Source of the DNA: Pseudodesulfovibrio sp. zrk46
GTDB lineage: Bacteria; Desulfobacterota; Desulfovibrionia; Desulfovibrionales; Desulfovibrionaceae
DNA: 64,000 nucleotides
NCBI RefSeq assembly: GCF_012516435.1
Contig: NZ_CP051216.1
Coordinates: forward strand, 2,913,669-2,977,668
Direction of reading: 5' to 3'
A program made the position numbers and the translations under genes. The notes beneath the pieces are model-generated. The model saw nothing but the letters and a program-made list of their open reading frames with translations, made no database searches and was not told where the DNA came from. This document shows, in pieces, positions 20,030 through 29,086 of the stretch (positions are counted from its first letter, which is position 1; every line of letters begins with the position of its first letter).

Positions 20030-20788
20030 CTACAGTTTGCCCCATTTCTCGGTTTCTTCTACTCGGATGTATTTTTGGAATGTATAGTAGAATCCAGCCA
20101 TTGCGTTGTAGAATCCTGCCTTTCCATCCAGTAGGCCTGCTTTGAGAAAATAGAGTTTGATGAAGCGTATGGTGCCATGAAGGAGTCCCTGGAGCAGTCC
20201 TCCCTTGCGGCCCTTTTCGCGTAAAGACTTGGCACCTTCTTCGGCATAATAGTTGATTTTATCCATATGTTGCTCGAAGGATTCATATGGGTAGTGAAGG
20301 ATGTCTCCGGACAGCTTGTCAGTCTTGCCGAGAGCTTCAAAGTGATAATGCGCTCCAGAAGCCGTCACCTTCATCTTGTCAAGGCGAAACACGCGAAACA
20401 GGTAATCGGGGTACCACCCAGAGTGCTTCATGAAGCGATTAAAGTAGTATGAGCTTCGGGGAGTGTAGTAACCGGCCACAGGCTCATTGGCCGAAAGTTT
20501 GACTTGAATATTATTGCGGAGTTCATCCGTCAGCATTTCATCCTGATCAAGGGAAACGACCCAATCGGTTTTGATCTCAGAGAGGGCGAGTTCGAACTGG
20601 GCCACTGGGCCAGGCCATGGATTGACGATGACTCGTGCTCCATTGGCTTCGGCAATTTCAATGGTTCTGTCAGTGGATTGAGAGTCCACCACCAGTATTT
20701 CATCGCAGAAATCGAGCGATTTGAGGCAGTCGTCGAGCCAACGTTCGCCATTGAGTGTAAGGACCAGTCCGGTCACGGTTTCGCGCAT
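20030..20788 (-). CDS. Family 2 glycosyltransferase (WaaE/KdtX-like)
   Basis: A 252-residue GT2 enzyme. The nucleotide-sugar fold shows VLTLNGERWLDDCLKSL, the VVDSQSTDRT motif and the DQDEM metal site. This pattern fits the WaaE/KdtX/LgtF group that adds a sugar to the lipopolysaccharide core, so a role in LPS core synthesis is likely. The longer reading frame starts at 20818, but GGGAGA lies correctly before the ATG at 20788. It sits 90 nt upstream of mscS on the same strand. The exact sugar and acceptor are unknown. Confidence 0.85.
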   Translation of the reverse strand: MRETVTGLVLTLNGERWLDDCLKSLDFCDEILVVDSQSTDRTIEIAEANGARVIVNPWPGPVAQFELALSEIKTDWVVSLDQDEMLTDELRNNIQVKLSANEPVAGYYTPRSSYYFNRFMKHSGWYPDYLFRVFRLDKMKVTASGAHYHFEALGKTDKLSGDILHYPYESFEQHMDKINYYAEEGAKSLREKGRKGGLLQGLLHGTIRFIKLYFLKAGLLDGKAGFYNAMAGFYYTFQKYIRVEETEKWGKL

Positions 20789-20966
20789 TGTTTTCTCCCA
20801 GAATTGAAGCTGGCGCATGGTAACGGGTTCGGGCTGTCTGGTCCAATGAAAGATTGTATGGGGGGATCGTGCTTACTTGTTGTCATCTGTATATGGATTA
20901 TACCCTTTTGCACTTCAAACAGGATATTACGAAGATCCTTTTTGGATAGTAAAGAGCCCATGAAGA

Positions 20967-20999
20967 AAGGGCCCTGCTTCCAGTGGAAGCAGGGCCCTT
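20967..20999 (-). terminator. Terminator of uraA
   Basis: AAGGGCCCTGCTTCC (20967-20981), loop AGT, GGAAGCAGGGCCCTT (20985-20999): a perfect 15-bp stem just downstream of uraA. Flanks are T-rich in both directions, so it may also act on the plus strand. Confidence 0.85.
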
Positions 21000-21022
21000 G
21001 TTTTTGTCTGTTTGGCTAAGAC

Positions 21023-22393
21023 CTACAGGTCGGTGCTGTGATCAGCGTCGCGGGGATTGACTTCGTCCGGCAGAGGATCGTTGCAATCCTTGCAGGGGAG
21101 AATCAGGTTCAGAACCACACCTATGATACCGGCCAGGCCGATGCCGCCGAGTTTGACGATGACCAGATCGAAGCTCATGCCGCCGATACCGAAGACCAGA
21201 ATGATGGCCACGATAGCGAGGTTGCGGGGGAGCATCAGGTCATTGCCTGCGCGCACTAGGGTGTTGATGCCGATGACGGTGATAGCGCCGAACAGCAGGA
21301 TCATGATGCCGCCCATAACCGGAACCGGGATGGTGTTCAGGAATGCACCGAGCTTGCCTACGAAGGCGAGGATGATAGCGGTGATGGCAGCCCAGGTCAT
21401 AATGGCCGGGTTGAAGGCGCGTGTCAAAGCTACGGCACCGGAAACCTCGGAGTAGGTGGTGTTCGGGGGGCCACCGAGGACGGCTGCCAGAGAGGTAGCG
21501 ACACCGTCGCCGAGCATGGTTTTGTTGATGCCGGGATCTTTCACGTAGTCTTTGCCGGAGATACCGCTGATGGCAAGAACATCACCGAAGTGTTCAATTG
21601 CCGGAGCAATGGCGACCGGAACGATGAAGAGGATAGCTTCCAGGTTCCATTCGGGGAACGTGAAGTTGGGGATTGCCAGCACTGGGGCAGAAGCTATTTT
21701 GTCAAAGCTGACCAAGACCGGAGCGGTCCAGTTCTGGAGCTGGCCGGGATCAAATGCGGCCTGCTGTGCAGCGGAGAAGCCGGTGGCGTCCAGAATCAGG
21801 GAAGTGACATATCCAGCAACGATGCCGAGCAGGATGGGGATCAGCTTGATCCAGCCCTTGCCGAGCAGAGAAGTAAAGATGGTGGTGATAAGAGCTACGC
21901 CAGCAATAATCATGGCGGTGGTGTTGGGGACCAGCCAAGCAGAACCGTCACCGGTGCGGCCCATGGCCATATGCACAGCAACAGGAGCCAAGATCAGGCC
22001 AATAACCATGATAACAGGACCGGTAACTACTGGAGGAAGTACTCGGCGAAGCATATCGGAGCCGTAAATGGAGATCAGGAAGCTCAGAACAACATAGAGC
22101 AGGCCTGCACCAAGAAGGCCGCACATGGTGGCCGGGATACCCCAAGTCTGTACGCCGTAGATGATGGGGGCGATAAAGGCGAAGCTCGATGCCAGGAAAA
22201 CGGGCACTTTACCTTTAGTGATAACCTGGAAGACAAGGGTGCCTGCACCGGCGGTGAAAAGTGCCACGTTGGCGTCAAGCCCGGTCAGCAGAGGTACCAG
22301 GACCAGCGCGCCGAAAGCAACGAATAGCATTTGTGCGCCCAGCAGGGCGTCTTTGGGTCTAAAATTGTAATCAGTGGAATGGATGTTACTCAT
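21023..22393 (-). CDS. uraA: Uracil permease, NCS2 family
   Basis: Proton-driven uracil importer with 456 residues and about 14 hydrophobic helices. Substrate-site motifs of the UraA branch are present: [19 protein letters not shown] (the Glu and His contact uracil and protons) and [10 protein letters not shown]. The tail has CKDCND. It lies downstream of upp on the same strand, which supports uracil uptake coupled to salvage. A terminator lies between upp and uraA, so expression may be uneven. Confidence 0.93.
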   Translation of the reverse strand: MSNIHSTDYNFRPKDALLGAQMLFVAFGALVLVPLLTGLDANVALFTAGAGTLVFQVITKGKVPVFLASSFAFIAPIIYGVQTWGIPATMCGLLGAGLLYVVLSFLISIYGSDMLRRVLPPVVTGPVIMVIGLILAPVAVHMAMGRTGDGSAWLVPNTTAMIIAGVALITTIFTSLLGKGWIKLIPILLGIVAGYVTSLILDATGFSAAQQAAFDPGQLQNWTAPVLVSFDKIASAPVLAIPNFTFPEWNLEAILFIVPVAIAPAIEHFGDVLAISGISGKDYVKDPGINKTMLGDGVATSLAAVLGGPPNTTYSEVSGAVALTRAFNPAIMTWAAITAIILAFVGKLGAFLNTIPVPVMGGIMILLFGAITVIGINTLVRAGNDLMLPRNLAIVAIILVFGIGGMSFDLVIVKLGGIGLAGIIGVVLNLILPCKDCNDPLPDEVNPRDADHSTDL

Positions 22394-22538
22394 CTCTACT
22401 CAACTCCTCTCTTTTTGGTCTTGCCCGCAAGCCCAGTCGCATGCCTGTGTATGCAATTGCTCGGCAATCCCGATTCTCGCTACCATCGTCCCATGCCCCC
22501 ATCGGACGATTCCCGTATGCCGTTTGTAAATGTGTCCC

Positions 22539-22565
22539 AAAAAAAGGCACGCTGTGAAGCGTGCC
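22539..22565 (-). terminator. Terminator between upp and uraA
   Basis: GGCACGC (22546-22552), loop TGTGAA, GCGTGCC (22559-22565). The A-run at 22539-22545 gives a T-run on the minus-strand transcript coming from upp. It should reduce readthrough into uraA. Confidence 0.82.
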
Positions 22566-22574
22566 TTCAACCAA

Positions 22575-23201
22575 CTATTTGGTTCCGAATATTTTATCTC
22601 CCGCGTCTCCGAGACCGGGGATGATGTATCCAACGTCGTTTAGTTTCTCGTCTACCGCTGCTACGTAGATTTCTACATCAGGGTGTGCATCCAGGATACG
22701 CTTTACGCCCTCAGGTGCAGCACAAAGGAACAGGCCGCGAATAGAGGTGCAGCCGGACTCCTTGAGCAGCTTAATGGTGGCTTCAAGAGTGCCACCAGTA
22801 GCCAACATGGGATCGAGGATCAGTGCCATGCGGTCTTTCATCTGGCTGGCAAGCTTGACGTAGTATTCGACAGGCTGAAGGGTTTCTTCATCGCGGTAGA
22901 AACCGACCACGGAAGCTTTTGCTCCGGGGATCATGTCATATACACCATCCAGCATGCCGAGACCGGCGCGCAGAATGGGAACCACGGTTACCTTCTTGCC
23001 TTTGATGGAATCGACTTCTACATCGCCGGCCCAGCCTTCGATGGTGACCTTCTCGGTCTCGAAGTCCTTGGTTGCTTCGTAGGTGAGCAGACGGGTGATC
23101 TCGTTTGCCAGCTGACGGAAGCGGCTGGTGGAGATGTCGTGCTTGCGCAGAATGCCGATTTTATGGCGAATGAGAGGATGGTCAACTACGTGTAGTGCCA
23201 A
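22575..23201 (-). CDS. upp: Uracil phosphoribosyltransferase
   Basis: Makes UMP from uracil and PRPP. The 208-residue protein has the PRPP loop [11 protein letters not shown] and the uracil-binding C-terminus [11 protein letters not shown]. The frame begins on TTG, with AAGGA at good spacing, and the normal N-terminus ([12 protein letters not shown]) follows at once. It reads away from the rluA-coaE fusion gene and leads the upp-uraA pair. Confidence 0.95.
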   Translation of the reverse strand: MALHVVDHPLIRHKIGILRKHDISTSRFRQLANEITRLLTYEATKDFETEKVTIEGWAGDVEVDSIKGKKVTVVPILRAGLGMLDGVYDMIPGAKASVVGFYRDEETLQPVEYYVKLASQMKDRMALILDPMLATGGTLEATIKLLKESGCTSIRGLFLCAAPEGVKRILDAHPDVEIYVAAVDEKLNDVGYIIPGLGDAGDKIFGTK

Positions 23202-23379
23202 TGTTCTATCCTTCCTTGAGGTTTTGTAAAATATAGTCTTGATAATCTTGTGAACGTGTAAAACTTTCTTTTTTTAGTCTGAGAGGCCGTTGGGGTCAAG
23301 AGGCAATTGCACGGTCCCGGTAGATTATACCTTAGATAGAAATTTACTTTCCAATGATTCCCGGTATATCCTTCTGCCT

Positions 23380-25050
23380 ATGAACGATGATAAAAAAAAT
23401 AGCTGGGAATTGACCGTTCCTTCGACTGATGCCGGTATCCGGTTGGATAAATTTTGGGGACGCGAACTCAAGGATGAAGGAGTATCGCGTGGAAGGGTCA
23501 AATCTTGGATCGAATCCGGTCTGGCTTTGGTAAATGGGGAGCCTGTTACCAAGGGTAAACATAAACTCGCCAGTTTTGACAAGGTAGCCATTGGAGCGGC
23601 AGAGAATGAGGCTTCAGAAGATGCGGCCCAGCCTATGGAAGGTGATCTGGATATCGTCTACGAAGATGATCATGTCGTTGTCGTGGACAAAGCTGCTGGA
23701 CTGACCACGCACCCAGCTCCCGGTGAACCCGGGCCAACCTTGGTCAATCACCTGCTTCACAAGTATCCTGATATCTCTTCGAAACATTCGGGGATGGACT
23801 CTCTGCGTCCAGGCATCGTTCATCGACTGGATAAGGATACCTCTGGCCTTATTGCAGCTGTTCGCACTGAAGCGGATCGTCTCACTCTTGCTTCCGATTT
23901 CGCAGAGCGTCGCGTGCGCAAGGTGTACCTCGCCATCGTTCATGGAAAGCCAGAAAAGGAAAGTGGTACTATAGAGGCTCCTATCGGCAGGCACCCGCAG
24001 CAAAAAACTCGTATGGCGGTGCTGGAAAAAGGCGGACGGGAGGCCAAGAGTGATTACCGCGTGCTCTGGACTGGGCCCCGTGGTCTGGCGTCTTTGGTGG
24101 CAGTACGTATTCATACCGGAAGAACACATCAGATTCGTGTTCATATGGCTCACATAGGGCATCCTCTTTTAGGTGATGCAGTCTATGGCTCTCGTGAACA
24201 TGCCGAATGGTGTCGTCGATCAGACAGGATTGCGGAATTGGCTCCGCGTCAGATGCTCCATGCGTTTTATCTTTCTTTTAACCATCCTGAAAACGGCGAG
24301 AACATTACCTTGTGGCGACAGCCGTCCAAGGATTTTCTTACGTTGCTGGCTGGACTGAATCGTGAATGTCTGCGCGTGGGAATCGTCGGCATGCCGGGGA
24401 GTGGCAAGTCCACAGTATTGCGACACCTGCGTGAAGAGGGCTTGCCATGTTTCAGTGCGGATGAGTGTGTGGCGGAACTGTACGCTTCCGATGGCGACGG
24501 GGCTGCCATGATCATGCAGCGTTTTGGCGGTGAGCATTCTCTTGAAGACGGTAGTGTGGATAAGGCGAGCCTCTTCAAAGCGATGTGTGAGTCGGATGGG
24601 CTTCGGCGCGAGATTATGGATATGGTTCATCCAATGGTGCGTCATGCTTGCGAAGTGTTTTTCAAAGCGCATCGTGACGAGCCAGTGGCTTATGCCGAGA
24701 TTCCTCTTTTGCTCGAAGGCGGCTGGCATGAAAAAGGGCATGTGGATGCGGTGGCCGGAGTGCGTTGCCCTCATGAAAAACGAACCGGCGAATTGCGTGA
24801 GATTCGCGGTTTAGATGAAAGCATGTTGGCTATCTTTGATTCTTGGCAGTGGCCGGAAGAAAAGAAGCTGGCAGCCTGTGATACCTTTATTGAGAATTGC
24901 GGCGGTCTGGATGAACTGGCGAAGGGAACCCGCACCATGCGGCTGTGGGCTGAAGCTCGTTTTCAGGCCGATAATGATGCGTTCAAGCTTTGGTTGGAGA
25001 AACTGTGGCCTCAATTGGCTGACGAATTTGATAATGAGGTCGCCAAGTGA
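23380..25050 (+). CDS. RluA-family pseudouridine synthase fused to CoaE
   Basis: A 556-residue two-domain protein in one uninterrupted frame. Residues about 10-75 are an S4 RNA-binding domain. About 85-320 form an RluA/RluD-type pseudouridine synthase with catalytic Asp151 in HRLDKDTSG. From about 329 to the end it is a dephospho-CoA kinase: P-loop GMPGSGKST (337-345), PLLLEGGWHEKGHVDAV lid region and a shortened C-terminal helix. The first would modify rRNA uridines; the second makes CoA in the last step of its synthesis. I took the first ATG as start although no good ribosome site precedes it; an in-frame TTG at 23290 would add 30 odd residues. The stop overlaps the rhomboid start. Confidence 0.9.
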   Translation: MNDDKKNSWELTVPSTDAGIRLDKFWGRELKDEGVSRGRVKSWIESGLALVNGEPVTKGKHKLASFDKVAIGAAENEASEDAAQPMEGDLDIVYEDDHVVVVDKAAGLTTHPAPGEPGPTLVNHLLHKYPDISSKHSGMDSLRPGIVHRLDKDTSGLIAAVRTEADRLTLASDFAERRVRKVYLAIVHGKPEKESGTIEAPIGRHPQQKTRMAVLEKGGREAKSDYRVLWTGPRGLASLVAVRIHTGRTHQIRVHMAHIGHPLLGDAVYGSREHAEWCRRSDRIAELAPRQMLHAFYLSFNHPENGENITLWRQPSKDFLTLLAGLNRECLRVGIVGMPGSGKSTVLRHLREEGLPCFSADECVAELYASDGDGAAMIMQRFGGEHSLEDGSVDKASLFKAMCESDGLRREIMDMVHPMVRHACEVFFKAHRDEPVAYAEIPLLLEGGWHEKGHVDAVAGVRCPHEKRTGELREIRGLDESMLAIFDSWQWPEEKKLAACDTFIENCGGLDELAKGTRTMRLWAEARFQADNDAFKLWLEKLWPQLADEFDNEVAK

Positions 25051-25790
25051 TTCCCCTGAGGGATAATGTGCCGCGCGTCACCCCACCGGTGGCGGTGACG
25101 TCCATTATCATACTCAATTTGCTGGTATTCCTTTTCAGCAAGGGGCTTGATTTTCGTTCACTGTTTCATCTTTTTCATGTCTATGGAGTAGTCCCTGCAC
25201 GATTTTTCAATCCGGATTGGGCTTCGTGGGCGGGGTATCCGGATTCTTTCGGACTGCCGTTGGTCACATACATGTTTCTGCACAGCGGCTGGCTTCATGT
25301 TATTCTCAACATGTGGATGCTCTGGATCTTTGGTGACAATATCGAAGATGTTACCGGGCATTGGGGATTCGTGGCGTTCTATCTTTTATGTGGGATGGCC
25401 GCAGTTGGACTGCACATGGCTTTTGAGCAGGCTTCATCAGTCCCGGTTGTGGGGGCGTCTGGTGCTGTCGGCGGCGTCATGGGGGCGTACATCATCCTCT
25501 ATCCCCACGGTCGTGTTTTGACGCTCGTCCCTATTGTTTTCATTCCGTTGATTTTACGGATTCCTTCAGTGCTGTTTCTCGGAGTGTGGTTCCTGTCACA
25601 GGTGACATCCGGTATCATTTCGCAAGTGAAGGATGTGAGCGAAGTTGCCTGGTGGGCTCATGTGGGCGGCTTTGTTGCCGGGATTGTGCTGATTCAATGG
25701 TTTCGTAGGCGCGGGCATTGTCGGTACTGCTACAATCCCGACACCAAGGATTACGATCCGGAAGATTCTGTTCCGCCCAATCGCTCCTGA
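25047..25790 (+). CDS. Rhomboid-family intramembrane serine protease
   Basis: A 247-residue membrane protein of the rhomboid family. The catalytic Ser138 (VGASGAVGGVMGAY) and His205 (AWWAHVGGF) are both present, with the HSGWLHVILNMWMLW helix typical of the family. The C-terminal tail after the last helix has HCRYCYNPDTKDYD, a CxxC knuckle that might bind a metal. It starts on GTG overlapping the coaE stop (GTGA) and overlaps the convergent NadM-like gene by 40 nt. Substrate unknown. Confidence 0.9.
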   Translation: MIPLRDNVPRVTPPVAVTSIIILNLLVFLFSKGLDFRSLFHLFHVYGVVPARFFNPDWASWAGYPDSFGLPLVTYMFLHSGWLHVILNMWMLWIFGDNIEDVTGHWGFVAFYLLCGMAAVGLHMAFEQASSVPVVGASGAVGGVMGAYIILYPHGRVLTLVPIVFIPLILRIPSVLFLGVWFLSQVTSGIISQVKDVSEVAWWAHVGGFVAGIVLIQWFRRRGHCRYCYNPDTKDYDPEDSVPPNRS

Positions 25791-26317
25791 AGATTCCACG
25801 CTTCAATTTTTTTTGCCACCGATGGTGGGGTGGCATCATGGTAGGCAAGCCTATTGCGGATAGCTGCGCGTACCTGTGTGCCTGTGAGGCCCTTTTCATC
25901 AGTGGATTTTTCCCACATCACATGCGTGGTCAAACCTAATGCTTCGAATCGCTTTTTCTTTTCCCGCCCCCATTCATCATAAATGGTGAGGTAATAGATG
26001 GCCTCACGCGGCGCTATGTCGGCGAGGAGCTCCGGCCTATTGATAGGGAAAGGAATGATTTCAAACGCCGCTTCATCCACGCCAGCCTCAATGAGTGCAT
26101 CACGAATCATCTCCTCTCTTTCTTCATAGGTGAGAGGATTGTTCGCACTGTTTGAGCGTTGCGGATCTGTGGCTTCGTCCGCAGTGAGTTCCGGTGTGGG
26201 ATTTGTTACACCGATTATTAGATGATCGCACAACGACTTGCCCGCCAGCAGGTATCGAAGGTGGTCGTTGTGGACCACCTGAAACCTGCCGTGAATGAAG
26301 CCGAGCGGATGTGGCAT
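25751..26317 (-). CDS. NadM-like nucleotidyltransferase
   Basis: A 188-residue adenylyl- or cytidylyltransferase of the HIGH superfamily. The N-terminal GRFQVVHNDHLRYL is the nucleotide-binding HxxH motif, and KGLTGTQVR near the C-terminus matches the ISxTxxR motif. The nearest kind I recognise is archaeal-type NMN adenylyltransferase (NadM), so a role in NAD synthesis is possible but not proven. It follows the ApgM-like gene by 6 nt and must share its transcript. Its 3' end overlaps the rhomboid gene by 40 nt on the other strand. Confidence 0.8.
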   Translation of the reverse strand: MPHPLGFIHGRFQVVHNDHLRYLLAGKSLCDHLIIGVTNPTPELTADEATDPQRSNSANNPLTYEEREEMIRDALIEAGVDEAAFEIIPFPINRPELLADIAPREAIYYLTIYDEWGREKKKRFEALGLTTHVMWEKSTDEKGLTGTQVRAAIRNRLAYHDATPPSVAKKIEAWNLQERLGGTESSGS

Positions 26318-26323
26318 ACGTAC

Positions 26324-27634
26324 CTAGACGGTGAACGGGTCGTAGTCGCCAGGCCAGAAAAGTTGCGGGCGGGGTGAATCGTGAATGCCACCGAGTCGTG
26401 CACGGTCTGTGTAGTTGAGGATCATGTGCATCAACTCGTCTCCGCGTAAACAGCTCAATGCGCCACTTGCGACACTTATTTCGTCGAACTGTTCAACGTT
26501 GTCTCGACGAACACCGTCACCAATGAACATGACCGGTACGGGCTCGCCAGAATGGATCAAGTTACCGGAGCTGGGCGTAGAGTGGTCAGATGTTACTACC
26601 AACAGTACATCCTCGTTTTTGAGGAGCGGCTCAATGGACTCAGCCAAGCCGCGGTCCAGCGCTTCGATGGCTTTGACCTTACCCTTTGGGCTCTTGGTGT
26701 GGGCTGCACGGTCAGGAGCCTTGGTATGGACATGGATGAAGTCGTAATCTCCCAGGTTTTCTGTGGCGAAACGAACGCGTTCAGCAATGTCATTGCCAGG
26801 GTCACGAGTGTCGCGAACGTGGTGGAAGTCCATACCCAGAAATTTGGCCAATCCCTTGTACATGTGCCCACTTGTGGTGGAGAGACCGCGCATGCCGAGC
26901 TTGTCGCGCATGGAGCGGCATTCGCACAGCTGGCCAGCACGTTGAGTTACCAGTCCGTTAATGGCGGGCAGGGTTTGGCGGATGCGTGTCTGATTCTCTT
27001 TTACCTCATTGAGGCGGTGATGTGCCCAGCGGTGGTAATCACTGAGTACTTGGGCGGTGCGTTGAGCCGCCGGATCGTTTCTATGGTCGTAAAGAGGATG
27101 AATCTGAGAGACGAAGCGACCGTCTACCATGGGGTTGGAGTCAGTGATGTGAGGAGAGACGTCTCCTTTCATGGTCAACACTGAGAACAGACCTTCGGTC
27201 CGGTGGAGTTCTACAACAACGCCGTCCTGTTCGTAAGGTCCCAGAGCGGCGTACAGGGCGTCGATTTCCTGAGGTGTGCCGCAGATCCGGTCATACTTGA
27301 GGACCATGTGGTTTTCCAACGTAGTCAGAACACTGCAAAAGTGAGCCAGCATGGCCACGTCGTTTTCGGCCAATTCGATGTCGGCGCCCAAAGCCTCCAA
27401 AGGCCCACGTCCCGGGAAATTTCGCATTGAATTGCCGAACATGGCGAAATGAGCGTTCTCGCTGGGCAGAGGTTTGCCAAGCTTGCCGGCATGGTACAAG
27501 CCGGTAGAACCGAGACTTGCCAGTCTGTCCAGGCAGGGAGTTTCTGCCGTCTGGAGCGGGGTGCGGTTGCCAAGCTGGAAGTGGGCCCTGTCGCCCAGAC
27601 CATCAAGAAGGATGAGTACGCAGGTATCTGGCAC
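26324..27634 (-). CDS. ApgM-like cofactor-independent phosphoglycerate mutase
   Basis: A 436-residue member of the alkaline phosphatase superfamily, closest to archaeal-type 2,3-BPG-independent phosphoglycerate mutase (ApgM). Metal ligands appear in LLDGLGDR (Asp11), TKAPDRAAH, TSDHST and IHSGEPVP. The likely nucleophile is Ser58 in PSENAHFAMFG, which matches the SxxAH pattern of ApgM. It would swap the phosphate between C3 and C2 of glycerate, but relatives can use other phosphoesters. Co-transcription with a NadM-like gene hints at a special substrate. It is divergent from the PHP gene. Confidence 0.78.
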   Translation of the reverse strand: MPDTCVLILLDGLGDRAHFQLGNRTPLQTAETPCLDRLASLGSTGLYHAGKLGKPLPSENAHFAMFGNSMRNFPGRGPLEALGADIELAENDVAMLAHFCSVLTTLENHMVLKYDRICGTPQEIDALYAALGPYEQDGVVVELHRTEGLFSVLTMKGDVSPHITDSNPMVDGRFVSQIHPLYDHRNDPAAQRTAQVLSDYHRWAHHRLNEVKENQTRIRQTLPAINGLVTQRAGQLCECRSMRDKLGMRGLSTTSGHMYKGLAKFLGMDFHHVRDTRDPGNDIAERVRFATENLGDYDFIHVHTKAPDRAAHTKSPKGKVKAIEALDRGLAESIEPLLKNEDVLLVVTSDHSTPSSGNLIHSGEPVPVMFIGDGVRRDNVEQFDEISVASGALSCLRGDELMHMILNYTDRARLGGIHDSPRPQLFWPGDYDPFTV

Positions 27635-27703
27635 GTATGCCTCCGGTTTTTGGCGCGTTATCTATTGACGCTTGCCAATGTTGAAATCAGTGTTATCTAT
27701 AGG

Positions 27704-27721
27704 TGTCAAAGTTATGATAAA
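27704..27721. promoter_or_regulatory. Possible operator, same motif as upstream of gcvH
   Basis: TGTCAAAGTTATGATAAA lies between the divergent ApgM-like and PHP genes. It matches 16 of 18 positions of TGTCAAAATTATGACAAA at 61226-61243. The repeat of a near-palindrome at two divergent promoters suggests a shared regulator, which I cannot name. Confidence 0.4.
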
Positions 27722-27766
27722 TACAAACTGCTTGTCACATAGGTGACCACGAGGCATCCTAAATCC

Positions 27767-28378
27767 ATGCTTATCGATTTGCACGTTCATTCCGACGTTT
27801 CCCGATGCAGTGTGCTCTCCGTAGATGACATCCTGGATAATGCTCGCTCATTCGGGTTGGACGGTGTTTGCATTACCGATCACGACACCACCGGTATTTT
27901 GTCACAAATTCGCGAAGGTTTCCAGTCTGACGGACTGCTTGTTCTCGTAGGAATGGAATATACGACTCCTCAAGGCGACTATCTTGTCCATGGCCCGGTT
28001 GAATCTCTAAAACCGGGTATGGACGCACACCTGCTCATGACAACTGTCAGTGAAATGGGCGGAGTCGTGATAGCTGCCCACCCATTTCGAGGTTGGAGAC
28101 CGTCTGACACCTCGGTCATCACGCCACGTTCCTGTGTGGCAGTGGAGGTTGAGAACGGCCGAAACACTCTCTTTGAGAATACGCAGGCACATGTTTTTTC
28201 CCGTGAACAATCCATGCTCGGTGTCGCTGGGTCGGATGCGCATCGTCTGGATGAGTTGGCGCGGTTCCCCACCAATTTCACGACGCCTATTGCAAGTCGC
28301 GAAGATCTCGTGGCGGCACTCAAAGCCGGTAAATTCGAATTGCTGCCTGAATACCATTTATTGGAAACAGCTTCCTGA
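27767..28378 (+). CDS. PHP-domain phosphoesterase
   Basis: A 203-residue PHP protein with all the metal-binding motifs: DLHVHSDVS, ITDHDTTG, AAHPFRG and GSDAHRL. Such stand-alone PHP proteins are metal-dependent phosphoesterases acting on nucleotides or small phosphates, with the substrate usually unknown. I prefer the ATG at 27767 because the domain begins three residues later; an in-frame GTG at 27743 would add eight. Its stop abuts the stop of the convergent BON gene. Confidence 0.85.
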   Translation: MLIDLHVHSDVSRCSVLSVDDILDNARSFGLDGVCITDHDTTGILSQIREGFQSDGLLVLVGMEYTTPQGDYLVHGPVESLKPGMDAHLLMTTVSEMGGVVIAAHPFRGWRPSDTSVITPRSCVAVEVENGRNTLFENTQAHVFSREQSMLGVAGSDAHRLDELARFPTNFTTPIASREDLVAALKAGKFELLPEYHLLETAS

Positions 28379-28936
28379 TTACTTGGGTGGTATCAAGTAG
28401 GATGTGACCTTTCTGACACCCTCGACGCCCTTGGCAATCTTGACTGCGAGTTTTGCGTCGGCCTTGCTTCGTACCATTCCAACCATCACAACTTCACCGT
28501 TCAAAGTCTCAGTTTCAATTTGAGTTGCGCTTAAGTCGCCTTCGGCAATGAGTGCTGCGCGTACCTTGGCCGCAACTTTCAGGTCGTCCTGTGTGGTGTC
28601 GCTTTCTTTTACGAAATGAGTAGTGACTTTTTTCACTCCTTCAATAGACTTGGCAGTTTTAACTGCGAAGTTGCGGAATGATTTGTCATTTATCGCCCCT
28701 ACCAAGAAGACGTGGCCTACAAAGCAGTATGAGTGAATCTGGAGAGCTTTGCCTTTATCCTTGTTTGCCATTTTGCCTTTGATGTCCAGTGAGATACGTT
28801 TGTCATCAGCCTGCTGGCCAACACTGCGCTCATCTCTGGCGGATTCGTAGATGGCGCCCCATGGCGTCCATGCTATACAGGTGAAAGAGAGGCAGAGGAT
28901 TAACAAGCAGGAGATTTTTCGTTGTGAGAGTTTCAT
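28379..28936 (-). CDS. Periplasmic BON-domain protein (OsmY-like)
   Basis: A 185-residue exported protein with an N-terminal signal (residues about 1-24) and two BON domains (about 45-110 and 115-185; compare SIEGVKKVTTHFV and GVEGVRKVTSYLI). BON proteins bind membranes or phospholipids and often help in envelope stress. GGAGCTC precedes the ATG. It is divergent from the cbpA heat-shock operon. No lipobox is evident. Confidence 0.85.
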   Translation of the reverse strand: MKLSQRKISCLLILCLSFTCIAWTPWGAIYESARDERSVGQQADDKRISLDIKGKMANKDKGKALQIHSYCFVGHVFLVGAINDKSFRNFAVKTAKSIEGVKKVTTHFVKESDTTQDDLKVAAKVRAALIAEGDLSATQIETETLNGEVVMVGMVRSKADAKLAVKIAKGVEGVRKVTSYLIPPK

Positions 28937-29005
28937 TGTGAGCTCCTTTTTGTTGGTTTGTGGAAAAGGCTGTGGAAAAAGTTTAATCTCATTTCATTTT
29001 GCATC

Positions 29006-29033
29006 TTGACACTTGATTCTGGCATATTACTTT
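29006..29033 (+). promoter_or_regulatory. Possible promoter of cbpA operon
   Basis: TTGACA (29006-29011) is a perfect -35 box; TACTTT 16 nt later is a weak -10 box. A sigma-32-like reading (CTTGAC ... GGCATAT) has too short a spacer. It lies about 55 nt before cbpA. Confidence 0.4.
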
Positions 29034-29086
29034 ATCTGGCACGAATAGAGAAATGATTTTCGCCCAGTGAGAGGAACACTCAATCA

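Noticed and set aside
28937-29086. Sigma-32 promoter or CIRCE element before cbpA
   Set aside because: CTTGAC and GGCATAT are too close together for sigma-32, and no CIRCE inverted repeat is present.
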